Shown here one piece after another: positions 45,235-54,874 of a stretch of DNA of 64,000 bases. The stretch is taken from positions 1 through 64,000 of the forward strand of contig JAKOZG010000002.1 of NCBI GenBank assembly GCA_029780115.1, in the 5' to 3' direction. Source of the stretch: Thermotogota bacterium. Lineage in GTDB: Bacteria; Thermotogota; Thermotogae; Petrotogales; Petrotogaceae. Every line of letters begins with the position of its first letter. The stretch's first letter is position 1. A model generated the notes under the pieces. The model searched no databases and was not told the DNA's origin. It saw only the letters and a program-made list of their open reading frames with translations. The position numbers and the translations under genes are program-made.

Positions 45235-46293
45235 TTAAAGAAATGAATCATTTTTTAAAACTTGCTTGTACACTCGTAAAAAGTTTTCTCCTAAAATTTT
45301 CTTTATATCTTTATCACTATACCCTTTTTCTAAAAGTGCTTCTACTAGAACAGGTATATTTGAATGATTTTCTAAAATCTCAAATGAACGTGATACCTTA
45401 TTTTGAGTTACTATGAGAGGTTCGAACTTTCTCAAATGCCCACAAAAATCGAATCCCAAACCTACAAAATCGATTCCAACTAAATTAACTATATGATCAA
45501 TATTGTTCACTAAATCATAAACATCTGCATTTTCTGGCATTCTGGAAGCAAATTTATTTAACGCGTTTATACCAATTACTCCTCCTGTAGAGGCAAGAGC
45601 TTTGATCTGTTCATCTGTCAAATTTCTTTCTATATTTACAATACTTCTGCAATCTGAATGAGAGGCTATAATAGGCTGAGTAGTAATTTTCATTACATCC
45701 CAAAAACCTTTATCATTGAGATGACTTACATCAATTATCATACCCATTTTTTGAGCTTTTTTTACTAATTCAAACCCAAAGTCTGAAAGACCATTTGAAT
45801 TTTTTTCGGGATCTGGCTCAGAGAATCTACTACCATCAGCGGCATAATTTCTTCTACTCCAAGTAATCCCCACAAACCTTACTCCCAATTCATAAAAAAT
45901 TTCGAGTAAATTCAAATCATTATATAATGGTTCTACGCCTTCAAAAGATAAAAATATGCCAATTTTATTTTCTTCTTTTGCTTTTTGTACATCTTCAAAA
46001 GTTTTACACATCATGAAATAACTTGGTGATTCTCTAATCTCTTGGTATAGAGCACTTATTTGATTTAAAGACTCCCTTAAAGATAATTCTGGAATCATGT
46101 AGTTTTCAATAAATATTGAAGAAACAACACAATTTAATTTTCCTTTTTTAAAATTCTCAAGATGATCCTTTTCCATAACTTTACAAAACCCTAATTTTCT
46201 TTGAGCGGATAAATCCATCAACAAATCAAAATGAGCATCAATTACAATGTTCTCATCAAGAATTTCTTCAGCTTTTTTATCTAGACTATTCAC
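45235..46293 (-). CDS. Membrane dipeptidase-type peptidase M19
   Basis: About 352 aa zinc dipeptidase (renal dipeptidase family). DAHFDLLMDL near 20, FLSFEGVEPLY near 120 with the bridging Glu, DVSHLNDKGFWDV near 188, ASHSDCRSI near 210 and GLGFDFCG near 283. GTG 46293 is chosen because AAGGAGA lies 7 nt upstream. No signal sequence. In gut and thermophilic bacteria such enzymes take dipeptides, including D-residues. Confidence 0.9.
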   Translation of the reverse strand: MNSLDKKAEEILDENIVIDAHFDLLMDLSAQRKLGFCKVMEKDHLENFKKGKLNCVVSSIFIENYMIPELSLRESLNQISALYQEIRESPSYFMMCKTFEDVQKAKEENKIGIFLSFEGVEPLYNDLNLLEIFYELGVRFVGITWSRRNYAADGSRFSEPDPEKNSNGLSDFGFELVKKAQKMGMIIDVSHLNDKGFWDVMKITTQPIIASHSDCRSIVNIERNLTDEQIKALASTGGVIGINALNKFASRMPENADVYDLVNNIDHIVNLVGIDFVGLGFDFCGHLRKFEPLIVTQNKVSRSFEILENHSNIPVLVEALLEKGYSDKDIKKILGENFLRVYKQVLKNDSFL

Positions 46294-46426
46294 AAAATAT
46301 TCTCCTTTCACTGGCCGTTTTTAGTTAATTGTTTTAGATATAAAATTATACCTTATTTTTAATATTATATTATTTAAAGTCTATTATATTTCAATGAAAA
46401 TAGTTTTGTAATAATAATATATAAAA

Positions 46427-46455
46427 AAACATTCGCCTTCTTTTGACGAATGTTT
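46427..46455 (-). terminator. Terminator of the fliS unit
   Basis: AAACATTCG (46427-46435) pairs with CGAATGTTT (46447-46455). The A-run before it reads as a U-run on the leftward transcript from fliS. Confidence 0.85.
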
Positions 46456-46488
46456 CAGAAATTTCTGAATTCTTAACGAGTAATATTT

Positions 46489-46923
46489 TTAATATTTGAT
46501 ATCAAATTTTGGATCTAAGGAGCCAGCGTTAATTTGCCTTGAAGTTTCAATATCTTTTTTCACAACCTGTCTCCAAGTTTCATAAAGATCTTGAATTAAC
46601 GACTTTACTTCTGATAAAATACTTATATCTTTTTTCAAATTTGCTTGAATCAATTGCTGATAAATGTAATTATATAGCGACCTAAGATTTTTAGCAACAT
46701 CTCCACCTTTTTCGATATTTAACGAAATATTTAATTCTAAAATAATATCTTCAACTCTTATAATCTCTTTGTTAGCTTCAACTAGATTATTTTGTTCTAT
46801 CGCCTTTATTGCCCTTTCAAGTCTTTCAATTGAATTTTTATATAATAATTCGACGAGTTTGGTAGGACTTGCAGTTTTTACACTGTTCTCAAAATAAATA
46901 TTAGAATTTTGAAAATTGGTCAT
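46489..46923 (-). CDS. fliS: Flagellin export chaperone FliS
   Basis: Binds the C-terminus of flagellin in the cytoplasm until export. 144 aa. YFENSVKTASPTKLVELLY (10-28) is the FliS signature; ALERA-type ERLERAIKAIEQNN and LRSLYNYIYQQLIQAN follow. The tail after 130 is longer than usual. It lies 19 nt after an unknown gene that carries a sigma-28 promoter, so the pair is probably one late flagellar unit. Confidence 0.95.
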   Translation of the reverse strand: MTNFQNSNIYFENSVKTASPTKLVELLYKNSIERLERAIKAIEQNNLVEANKEIIRVEDIILELNISLNIEKGGDVAKNLRSLYNYIYQQLIQANLKKDISILSEVKSLIQDLYETWRQVVKKDIETSRQINAGSLDPKFDIKY

Positions 46924-46942
46924 AAGACAGCCTCCTTAGATA

Positions 46943-47545
46943 CTACTGTAAAATATTATGTGCCTTATCCAGCAAATGTTCGAATATATCCAAAATCTTT
47001 TCAAACTCAGAGCCGACAATGTCTGATAGTTCCAAAAAATCGTTGTTGTTTTGAGCATCGATCAATTTTGAAAGAATGTTTTGAATCTCTTCAAGTTCTG
47101 AATATTCGTAAAAATTTATTCCTGTATAAATTCGTGTTTGTTCTATTATGTCTAACAAAGCTTGCATACCTTCAGCTACACTATTCAATAAATTATGACC
47201 TTCCGGTGTATTCAACAAAATTTCCTGCGAAACTTTTTCTAAGCTTTCACGAACTTTGTTAATGTATTCATAAGACTGCGAAATAAGAAGTAAAAGGACC
47301 GAATCTCTAGAACTGAACTCTAGTTCAACCTCTTCTCCACCTTCAAAAAAAGCGTCTTTTATTTCATCATAATAAGTCAAAGGAATTTCTTTTTCGTTTA
47401 TCTTTATTTTTGTTAAAACTCCTTGAGTAATGTCTATATAATTTTTCACCATTTCTTCAAAATTACTGTATTTATCAGAATCAACTATTGATTCTTCGTT
47501 TTTGATTCCTGTTATTTTTATACGAACTTTATCCTCGTCAAACAT
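46943..47545 (-). CDS. Unknown protein co-encoded with FliS
   Basis: 200 aa, acidic, no signal peptide or membrane segment, and I do not recognise a family. Residues 1-75 are predicted beta-rich (VRIKITGIKNEE, LTKIKINEKEIPL, EEVELEFSSRDS). Residues 80-200 are long amphipathic helices. Its promoter matches the sigma-28 consensus and fliS follows by 19 nt. A role in flagellin or filament-protein handling is inferred, for example a second chaperone or a FliS partner. Confidence 0.7.
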   Translation of the reverse strand: MFDEDKVRIKITGIKNEESIVDSDKYSNFEEMVKNYIDITQGVLTKIKINEKEIPLTYYDEIKDAFFEGGEEVELEFSSRDSVLLLLISQSYEYINKVRESLEKVSQEILLNTPEGHNLLNSVAEGMQALLDIIEQTRIYTGINFYEYSELEEIQNILSKLIDAQNNNDFLELSDIVGSEFEKILDIFEHLLDKAHNILQ

Positions 47546-47605
47546 TTCCTCACATCCTTTTCAATCTGATATTGATTATATAAATATCACTTTATAACTA
47601 ATTAC

Positions 47606-47632
47606 TTATCGGATGAAAAAATACTTTCTTTA
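47606..47632 (-). promoter_or_regulatory. Sigma-28 (FliA)-type promoter of the unknown gene and fliS
   Basis: Minus strand TAAA (47629-47632), exactly 15 nt, then TCCGATAA (47606-47613). Consensus is TAAA-N15-GCCGATAA, so 11 of 12 positions match. The start codon lies about 60 nt downstream. Confidence 0.8.
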
Positions 47633-47789
47633 GAAAAATTCCTAAAATTAAAAAGTGCTATTCATTAAATGATATAATAAAATTACAGGAAGAAAATTAA
47701 AACTAAATTAAAAAATATTACTTTTGATTAGAAATTAAGATTTTTCAAAAAGAACTTACAAATTAAAATATTTAAAGAGTAAAAAAGTG

Positions 47790-47818
47790 TTGTTCTTTCT
47801 TCCGTTAAGATGTATAAT
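47790..47818 (+). promoter_or_regulatory. Promoter of the pepP-ruvC-polC unit
   Basis: TTGTTC (47790-47795), 17 nt, TATAAT (47813-47818). It lies 113 nt before pepP. A second, extended -10 is at 47671-47678. Confidence 0.6.
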
Positions 47819-47930
47819 GTGAGATGAATTCCTGCTTTTAATATTTCAATCTAAAATATTTTAAAATGAATACTTTAGACAATTTAAACTTCTATAAGCA
47901 ACAAACAAAAATCACTCAGGAGGCCACAAA

Positions 47931-49169
47931 ATGTCTATTGTTAAATTAAGAAGAGAAAAACTTCTGAATTCTTTAGATGACAACTCTTTGGTAATATTTT
48001 ATTCATCCAAGAGTCCTATTAAAAGTGGAGATGAACGTTACTTATTTTCTCCAAATAGAAATTTTTTTTATTTCACTAACCTAGCTATAGAAAATTCATT
48101 TTTCGTAATATATAAAACTGAAGGCGAGATTTACGAAAAATTATTTATTGAAAGAAATGATCCTATTTTAGCAAGATGGATAGGAGAAAAACCTAGTAAA
48201 GAAGAATGTTCTGAAAAGTCTGAAGTAAAAATAAATAACATATATTACATTGACGAATTTTTTAGTTTCCTAGGTAATACTCTTTGGACATACCATATAG
48301 AAGATGTTTATTTTTATTTAAAAAATGTAGATTGGGAAAATAATACTACTGAAAAAAAACTAGCAAAAGAAATAACTTATAATTTTCCTTATGTAAAAAT
48401 CAAGGACGTTTCAAAAATAGTCAATAGATTAAGAGTGAAAAAAGATGAAACTGAAATTGAAAATATCAAAAAGGCTATTTCAATAACTCAAGAAGCCATA
48501 ATTTATTTGATGCAAAATGCGAAACCAGGAATGTATGAATACGAATTAGAGGCTTATTTTGATTTTATTTTAAGAAAAAATGGGGTAACAGATTTTGCTT
48601 TCAAGCCAATAGTAGCATCTGGAATAAATTCAACAATTTTACATTATTCCTCTAATAACTGTAAAACTAATGAAGGAGACTTAGTCTTACTAGATCTAGG
48701 AGCTCAATACCAATACTACAGCGCCGACATTTCAAGAACCTTTCCCATTTCCAGAAAATTTACAGATAGACAAAAAGAAATATATCAAGTGGTCTTAAAT
48801 ACAATGAAAGAAGTCCAAAACGAAACAAAACCTGGTATAACCCTTTTTGAATTAAACGAAATCGCAAAGAAAAGTCTGGCCAAAGGATGTAAAGAAATTA
48901 ATTTAATTAATTCAGATGAAGAACTTTCTAAATATTATTTTCACTCCATTTCACACTTTTTAGGATTGGATACCCACGATGTAGGAGGGAAAAAAATAAA
49001 GCTTGAACCCGGCATGGTTATTACAAACGAACCAGGTCTTTATATACCAGAAGAAAAGATTGGTATAAGAATTGAAGATGATTTATTAATAACAGAAAAT
49101 GGATGTGAAAACTTGTCTAAAGACATACCAAAAGAAATATATGAAATTGAAAATATTTGGGGAACATAA
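47931..49169 (+). CDS. pepP: Xaa-Pro aminopeptidase (M24B)
   Basis: Dinuclear metal peptidase removing N-terminal residues before proline, 412 aa. N-terminal domain in residues 1-165 (FYSSKSPIKSGDERYLFSPN). The catalytic pita-bread domain has metal ligands in LLDLGAQYQYYSADISRTFP (two Asp), HSISHFLGLDTHD (His), TNEPGLY (Glu) and IRIEDD (Glu). The ATG is behind AGGAGG. It starts the unit with ruvC and polC. Confidence 0.93.
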   Translation: MSIVKLRREKLLNSLDDNSLVIFYSSKSPIKSGDERYLFSPNRNFFYFTNLAIENSFFVIYKTEGEIYEKLFIERNDPILARWIGEKPSKEECSEKSEVKINNIYYIDEFFSFLGNTLWTYHIEDVYFYLKNVDWENNTTEKKLAKEITYNFPYVKIKDVSKIVNRLRVKKDETEIENIKKAISITQEAIIYLMQNAKPGMYEYELEAYFDFILRKNGVTDFAFKPIVASGINSTILHYSSNNCKTNEGDLVLLDLGAQYQYYSADISRTFPISRKFTDRQKEIYQVVLNTMKEVQNETKPGITLFELNEIAKKSLAKGCKEINLINSDEELSKYYFHSISHFLGLDTHDVGGKKIKLEPGMVITNEPGLYIPEEKIGIRIEDDLLITENGCENLSKDIPKEIYEIENIWGT

Positions 49170-49170
49170 A

Positions 49171-49653
49171 ATGGTAATATTAGGTATAGATCCGGGATAT
49201 GGTAAGATAGGATACGGTGTACTTGAAAAAAACAGAAACAATTATAACACTTTAGATTATGGAGTTATTTATACTGATAAAGACTTAAATTTATCAAAGA
49301 GACTTTTAAAAATAAAGAAAGATTTAAAAAATTTGATTAATTTCTATAAGCCAGACGAAGCAGCTGTTGAAGAACTATTCTTTTTTAAAAATGTTGCTAC
49401 AGCAATTCAAGTTGGAGAAGCAAGGGGAGTCATACTACTAACACTTGAAGAAGAAGGAATTCCCATATATGAATATACACCTTACCAAATTAAGCAAGCT
49501 GTTACAGGTTATGGTCATGCTGAGAAGGGGCAGATTCAAAGAGCTTTAAAATTGATTTTAAAATTAGAAAAAACCCCCACTCCTGATGATGCAGCTGATG
49601 CTTTAGCAGCTGCTTTTTGTCATGCAAATTTTAGGAGGAATTTATTAAAATGA
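49171..49653 (+). CDS. ruvC: Crossover junction endodeoxyribonuclease RuvC
   Basis: Holliday junction resolvase, 160 aa. Catalytic acids: Asp in LGIDPGYGKIGYG (about 4-16), Glu in VEELFFFKN (about 67), and the Asp pair in TPDDAADALAAAFCH (about 138-150). ATG 49171 sits one base after the pepP stop behind GGGGA; an upstream ATG in frame lies inside pepP. Its stop overlaps polC by 4 nt. Confidence 0.96.
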   Translation: MVILGIDPGYGKIGYGVLEKNRNNYNTLDYGVIYTDKDLNLSKRLLKIKKDLKNLINFYKPDEAAVEELFFFKNVATAIQVGEARGVILLTLEEEGIPIYEYTPYQIKQAVTGYGHAEKGQIQRALKLILKLEKTPTPDDAADALAAAFCHANFRRNLLK

Positions 49654-52600
49654 AAGATTTAAACGAATTTTTTTTAGAATATTTAGGCTTTATTCCTTTC
49701 AAAATTAAAGGAAACATTAGTTTTCAAGAAAATCAAGTTGAAGTAAATTTACACAATTCTGATACCAATATTTCAATTGACAAACTAAAAATGTTTTTCG
49801 AAAGACTATTAAAGAAAGATGTTACAATTAACTCTTCAAGTTACAAAAATCCGGAGTTCATTGTAAACAATTGGGAAAAAATTATACATTCTCATCCACT
49901 TAAAGATTATCTACGATTCTTGTCCCCCAATGTAACTGAAGGTGATAAGTTAATTTTCAAAACTCCTTATCCAATCGTAAAAACAAGATTGATGAATTCA
50001 ATTAATGAGTTCGAAGAACTATTGTTCAAACTACTAGGTGAAAAAATATTTTATGAGATTGTTGTAGAAGAAACCTTTAAACAAAATACAACAAAATCTT
50101 CAATTACTTATGATCCAGCAATAGCTTCGCAGCCTGATGTAATAAATGCAGAAGGTTTAGAAATTATCTTGGGGAAAGAATTCAAAAAAATTCCAATGCC
50201 TTTAAACATACTTCCAATGAATGAGGGAGTTTCTGTTGTAGTTAGTGGAAAAATATTTTATATTGAACATAATGAAAGAGGTCCAATAACTTCAATTTAT
50301 ATAACAGATAAAAAAAGCTCAGCCGTTATAAAAGCTTTTTCAGAAACTGCGATTACACTATATAAAAATCTCGCTGTAAACGATATTTTACTTGTTGAAG
50401 GAACGACATTTTACGATAATTTTATAAAGGAATTTGCTATTAGACCTATAAATCTGATTAAATTATGCTTGGATCCTTTTGAAAGAAAGGATACCTACCC
50501 TCAAAAAAGGATTGAACTTCATTCACATTCAAAACTAAGTTCAATGGAAGGTTTACTTGATATAGAAGAAATCGTAAATACTGCTAAAAGATGGGGGCAT
50601 GAGGCTATTGCGATTACAGATATTGGGGTTGTCCAAAGTATTCCCGAATTCTATGACATAGCAGTTGCAAAAGGTATTAAATCAATTTTTGGTATGGAAG
50701 CCTATGTAGTAGATGAATTTATAAACATTATTTCATTTTTAAAAGAAGATAAAATAATAGAAGAAGCTGAATATGTTGTTTTTGACTTAGAAACAACTGG
50801 TTTGGAACCTGCTTTAAACGAAATCATAGAAATAGGTGCAGTGAAAATAAAAGATATGAAAATTGTCTCCAAATTTCATAGATTAGTTAAACCAAAAAAA
50901 ACAATATCACAATTTACTACTAATCTTACAGGTATTACAAATGAAATGTTGGAAAAAGAAAAACCTATAGAAGTCGTCTTACCAGAGTTTTTAAGTTTCA
51001 TTGAAGGTACAATTTTAGTTGCACACAATGCAGATTTTGATTATAGATTTTTGAGAGAATGGGTAGTAAAAATATATAATGAACATTTTGAGCAAACATA
51101 CATCGATACCTTAGCTTTGTCAAAATCGTTGCTAAATTTGAAAGGATACTCTCTAGATAAAGTTGTAGATGAATTAAATCTTGGAAATTTCGAACATCAT
51201 AGAGCTCATGAAGATGCTAACGTTACAGCATTGGTCTTTTTGAAACTTATTGAAATGGCAAAAAATAAAAAAGTAACCAAACTTTCTGAACTTGAAAAAT
51301 TAAAAAAATTTATAGATTACAGAAGAATTAGACCAACACGTATGACCATTTTAGTAAAAAATAAAACGGGTTTAAAAAATTTATACAAACTTGTTTCAAA
51401 TTCTCATGTAAAATATTTCTATAGAGTTCCCAGAATTTTAAAAAGCGAATTATCTAAAATGAGAGAAGGCCTTTTAATAGGAAGCTGTGGTGAAGAAGGA
51501 GAAATTATAGAAGCCTACCTTAGAGGGGCCTCACATGAAGAAATAATTGAGATAGCGAAATTCTATGATTATTTAGAAATCATTCCTATCAACTCACTTG
51601 AAATAGGTTCAAAAATATCTAATAAAGAAATAACTAAAATATATAAATCAATATACAATTTAGGAAAAGAATTGAATGTTCCAGTTGTTATGGTATCTAA
51701 CGCTCATTATCTTGATAAAGAAGATGTAATATTTTTAAACACTTTAAAATTTGCAGAACAAAGAAAGCCCACAAATTCGCACAAATACCTAAGAACAACA
51801 AATGAAATGATTGAGGAAGCAATGCGAATTTTTGAAGATAAAGATATAGCTGAAAATGTCGTTATTTATAATTCTCATAACATTGCTAATCAAATTGAAA
51901 TAATTCAACCGTTGAATAAAAAATTAAATCCTCCAACAATTGAAAATGCTGAAGAAGATGTAAAAGAGATGGCTTTACAAAAAGCTTATGAGATATACGG
52001 TAATTCTTTACCTAAAATAGTTGAAGATAGATTAAACAAAGAATTAAATTCAATAATAAAGCATGGTTACGCTGTGTTATACCTTATATCACAACGAATA
52101 GTAAACAAGTCCGTAGAAGACGGATATTTAGTCGGCTCAAGAGGTTCAGTAGGATCTTCGTTTGTAGCTACAATGTTGGGGATAACAGAAATAAACCCGT
52201 TGCCTCCTCATTATGTATGTCCTAAGTGTAAAAAAAGTGAATTTATAGAAAAAGGTAATGTTGGTTCAGGTTACGATCTTCCAAGAAAAAAGTGTGATTT
52301 ATGTGGAACAGAAATGGAAAAAAATGGTCAAAATATTCCTTTTGAAACTTTTATGGGGTTTGAAGGAGATAAAATTCCTGATATAGATTTAAATTTCTCT
52401 AGTGATTATCAATCAAAAGCTCATAAGTATATAGAACAAATGTTTGGAGAAGATCACGTTTTCAGAGCCGGAACTATTTCTACTATCGCTGAAAGAACAG
52501 CGTTTGAATTCTCAAGAAAATACTGTGAAAATGAGAGAATCTTGAAAAATTCGGAAATCCAGAGAATAGCGAGCGCTATTACTGGTGTTAAGAGGACAAC

Positions 52601-53795
52601 AGGTCAACATCCTGGAGGACTAATGATTGTTCCTAAAGAATTAGAAATATATGATTTTACTCCCATTCAATTCCCAGCAAATGATTCAACTTCTGGTGTA
52701 CAGACAACCCATTTTGATTATCATGTCATTCATGATGATTTAGTCAAACTTGATGCACTTGGACATGATGATCCAACATTTCTTAAAATGTTGAAAGATT
52801 TAACCGGTGTTGATCCTATGAAAATCCCTATGGATGATAAAAGAACTCTCAGCATTTTTTCTTCTACAAAAGAATTAAATGTTGATTTAAAAAATGAGTT
52901 AGGTACTACAGTTGGAACTTTAGGAATTCCTGAGTTTGGAACAACTTTTGTTAGAAAGATGCTCGAAGATACAAGACCAAAGAGTTTTGCTGAGTTGGTA
53001 AGGATTTCAGGACTCTCTCACGGAACGGATGTTTGGTCTGGCATAGCAAAAACTTGGATTGATAACAAAGTAGCTACCTTGGAGGAAGTAATATCATGTA
53101 GAGACGATATTATGAACTTTTTAATTTCAAAAGGTGTTCCCCCAAAAGAAGCATTTTTAATAATGGAAAAGGTAAGAAAAGGAAAAGGAATTAATGACCA
53201 AGACGAAGAGCTAATGAGAAATTTTGAAGTTCCTAAATGGTTTATAACATCCTGTAAAAAAATTAAATACCTTTTTCCAAAAGCGCATGCTGCCGCATAT
53301 GTTAGTATGGCTTTTAGAATTGCTTGGTATAAAGTTTATTATCCTTTAGCCTTTTATGCTACCTATTTTACAATAAAAGGTGATGAGTTCAATATAAAAG
53401 TTATTTTTTCTGGAAAAGAGGCTATTAAGAAAAGGATTTATGAATTACGTATGTCAGATGTTGACACACGAAAAAAGAATGAAATGATAAACTTAGAATT
53501 AGCACTTGAAATGATGTTAAGAGGCTTTAACTTTAAAATGGTCGATCTATATAAATCAGATGCCAAAGAATTTTTAATAGTAGATAATTATCTTTTAGTG
53601 CCATTCACAAAAATTCCAAATCTTGGAGAAAAAGCCGCAGAAAAAATTATCCGTGCTAGAGGGGAAGAATTTAGATCAATCGAAGATTTTGTTTCAAAAA
53701 CTGGTTGTAATAAAACAAACGTTCAGACCTTGAAAGAATTAGGAGTCCTAAAAGATTTGCCAGAAACAAACCAGATCTCTTTGTTTGGAGGCTAA
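49650..53795 (+). CDS. polC: DNA polymerase III alpha subunit, PolC type, with built-in 3'-5' exonuclease
   Basis: Replicative polymerase, 1381 aa. N-terminal OB-type region to about 285; PHP domain begins at LHSHSKLSSMEG (about 289) and is split by a DEDD exonuclease (VFDLETTG near 375, LVAHNADFDYRF near 452, HRAHEDAN near 515). Palm: PDIDLNF near 910 carries the catalytic Asp pair; a Cys4 zinc finger lies between about 852 and 890 (CPKCKK, CDLCG). The C-terminus ends QISLFGG, a classic sliding-clamp-binding pentapeptide. PolC outside Firmicutes is known in Thermotogota. ATG overlaps the ruvC stop. The next gene is clamp-like. Confidence 0.97.
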   Translation: MKDLNEFFLEYLGFIPFKIKGNISFQENQVEVNLHNSDTNISIDKLKMFFERLLKKDVTINSSSYKNPEFIVNNWEKIIHSHPLKDYLRFLSPNVTEGDKLIFKTPYPIVKTRLMNSINEFEELLFKLLGEKIFYEIVVEETFKQNTTKSSITYDPAIASQPDVINAEGLEIILGKEFKKIPMPLNILPMNEGVSVVVSGKIFYIEHNERGPITSIYITDKKSSAVIKAFSETAITLYKNLAVNDILLVEGTTFYDNFIKEFAIRPINLIKLCLDPFERKDTYPQKRIELHSHSKLSSMEGLLDIEEIVNTAKRWGHEAIAITDIGVVQSIPEFYDIAVAKGIKSIFGMEAYVVDEFINIISFLKEDKIIEEAEYVVFDLETTGLEPALNEIIEIGAVKIKDMKIVSKFHRLVKPKKTISQFTTNLTGITNEMLEKEKPIEVVLPEFLSFIEGTILVAHNADFDYRFLREWVVKIYNEHFEQTYIDTLALSKSLLNLKGYSLDKVVDELNLGNFEHHRAHEDANVTALVFLKLIEMAKNKKVTKLSELEKLKKFIDYRRIRPTRMTILVKNKTGLKNLYKLVSNSHVKYFYRVPRILKSELSKMREGLLIGSCGEEGEIIEAYLRGASHEEIIEIAKFYDYLEIIPINSLEIGSKISNKEITKIYKSIYNLGKELNVPVVMVSNAHYLDKEDVIFLNTLKFAEQRKPTNSHKYLRTTNEMIEEAMRIFEDKDIAENVVIYNSHNIANQIEIIQPLNKKLNPPTIENAEEDVKEMALQKAYEIYGNSLPKIVEDRLNKELNSIIKHGYAVLYLISQRIVNKSVEDGYLVGSRGSVGSSFVATMLGITEINPLPPHYVCPKCKKSEFIEKGNVGSGYDLPRKKCDLCGTEMEKNGQNIPFETFMGFEGDKIPDIDLNFSSDYQSKAHKYIEQMFGEDHVFRAGTISTIAERTAFEFSRKYCENERILKNSEIQRIASAITGVKRTTGQHPGGLMIVPKELEIYDFTPIQFPANDSTSGVQTTHFDYHVIHDDLVKLDALGHDDPTFLKMLKDLTGVDPMKIPMDDKRTLSIFSSTKELNVDLKNELGTTVGTLGIPEFGTTFVRKMLEDTRPKSFAELVRISGLSHGTDVWSGIAKTWIDNKVATLEEVISCRDDIMNFLISKGVPPKEAFLIMEKVRKGKGINDQDEELMRNFEVPKWFITSCKKIKYLFPKAHAAAYVSMAFRIAWYKVYYPLAFYATYFTIKGDEFNIKVIFSGKEAIKKRIYELRMSDVDTRKKNEMINLELALEMMLRGFNFKMVDLYKSDAKEFLIVDNYLLVPFTKIPNLGEKAAEKIIRARGEEFRSIEDFVSKTGCNKTNVQTLKELGVLKDLPETNQISLFGG

Positions 53796-53800
53796 CTCAC

Positions 53801-54874
53801 GTGGAAGGATGGTTAACCTTTTTAGAATTCAAAAAAATCACTAATTTTCTTGACGCTTTTTGTGGAACAGTTGAACCAACGTTTAGAAACGCATTTTTCT
53901 ATTACAATAATTCTCTAAGAATTTTTGCGACAGACGGATGCGCTGAGCTACATTTAAATGCTACTAAAGAGTTTTTGCCTTTTGATGGCGTCGCGATAGT
54001 ACCGGTTCAATATTTAAAAGGCATAATTAAAGGCACTAAGGTAAATGACGATTCTTTAGTTAAAATTTCTGTTGACGATGATGAAATAATTTTTGAACTG
54101 GAAGGAATGCGATTAAACAGTAAAATAGAAAAATTGAAAGATGATAAAATACAGAAATTAAATAAAGATTTTACCGTTTTAAACAGAAAAAAAGTAGGAT
54201 CTTTTGTTGATAAGATGGATTTTGTTTCTGCCTCGGCGAGTGAAGGAGACGTAATAGACATACTTACAGTCGAGAACAATATATTGTTTGGATATATTTG
54301 TAACTTTTACAAATTAAATGCCAATTTTGCCCCTTCAAAACTTGAATTTCATAGAGAAATCCCTTTTATTTCCGCTAGGCATATAGTAAAATCATTAGGC
54401 CTATTAAATAAAAACCTTACGTTAGAGTTTGGAATCGATAAAAACAACATTATATTACACATTCCAGGTGTTTTTATTAAAATCTGTTCAACAAAACCTG
54501 ATTATAGAAAACCTATCGTTATACAATTAGATTACATAGAAGAAACGATTATAAATACCAAAGATCTAAAAAAAGCCTTAGGCAAATTGTATGTAACATT
54601 TACAGAGAGCAATATAGCTAATCTTGTTCTAAAAGAAAACAATAGTTATATATATAAAGAAGAACAAAATTCAAAAATTTCGTTTAAATTACCTTATTCC
54701 TTTAAAAATCAATACATGATTCCAATACATATAAGAAAGCTAAGATCAATTTTATCCAGAATGTCAGAAAATATAAAAGTATATTTGAATGAAAGAGAAA
54801 TGATATTAGTTGATGAAAAACAAAACAAATGTGCCAGCTTTTTGGTTAAAGAATTCAAAAGTGCCTCACAATAA
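53801..54874 (+). CDS. Divergent DNA sliding-clamp (DnaN/beta)-like protein
   Basis: 357 aa, the size of a beta clamp (about 366), no membrane segment. Three repeating domains of about 120 aa can be drawn. Domain 1 has LRIFATDGCAELHLNA (40-55) and VPVQYLKGIIK; domain 2 has VDKMDFVSASASEGDV (about 136-151) and KPDYRKP (232-238), aligning with the F-P-D-Y-R segment of DnaN; domain 3 ends KCASFLVKEF, where DnaN has Y-V-V-M-P. Conservation is low. The GTG start follows GGAGG, 6 nt after polC. Whether it is the only clamp or a paralogue is unknown. Confidence 0.7.
   Translation: MEGWLTFLEFKKITNFLDAFCGTVEPTFRNAFFYYNNSLRIFATDGCAELHLNATKEFLPFDGVAIVPVQYLKGIIKGTKVNDDSLVKISVDDDEIIFELEGMRLNSKIEKLKDDKIQKLNKDFTVLNRKKVGSFVDKMDFVSASASEGDVIDILTVENNILFGYICNFYKLNANFAPSKLEFHREIPFISARHIVKSLGLLNKNLTLEFGIDKNNIILHIPGVFIKICSTKPDYRKPIVIQLDYIEETIINTKDLKKALGKLYVTFTESNIANLVLKENNSYIYKEEQNSKISFKLPYSFKNQYMIPIHIRKLRSILSRMSENIKVYLNEREMILVDEKQNKCASFLVKEFKSASQ

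Larger units (their letters stand above)
47546..47930. other. 385-nt divergent intergenic region
   Basis: Between the unknown flagellar gene (left) and pepP (right). It holds the leftward sigma-28 site (47606-47632) and two rightward -10 boxes (47673-47678 with TGA extension, and 47813-47818). No further gene is visible. Confidence 0.7.

Noticed and set aside
49650-53795. PolC as evidence of recent transfer from Firmicutes
   Set aside because: PolC is known as a native feature of Thermotogota, and base composition matches the neighbours.
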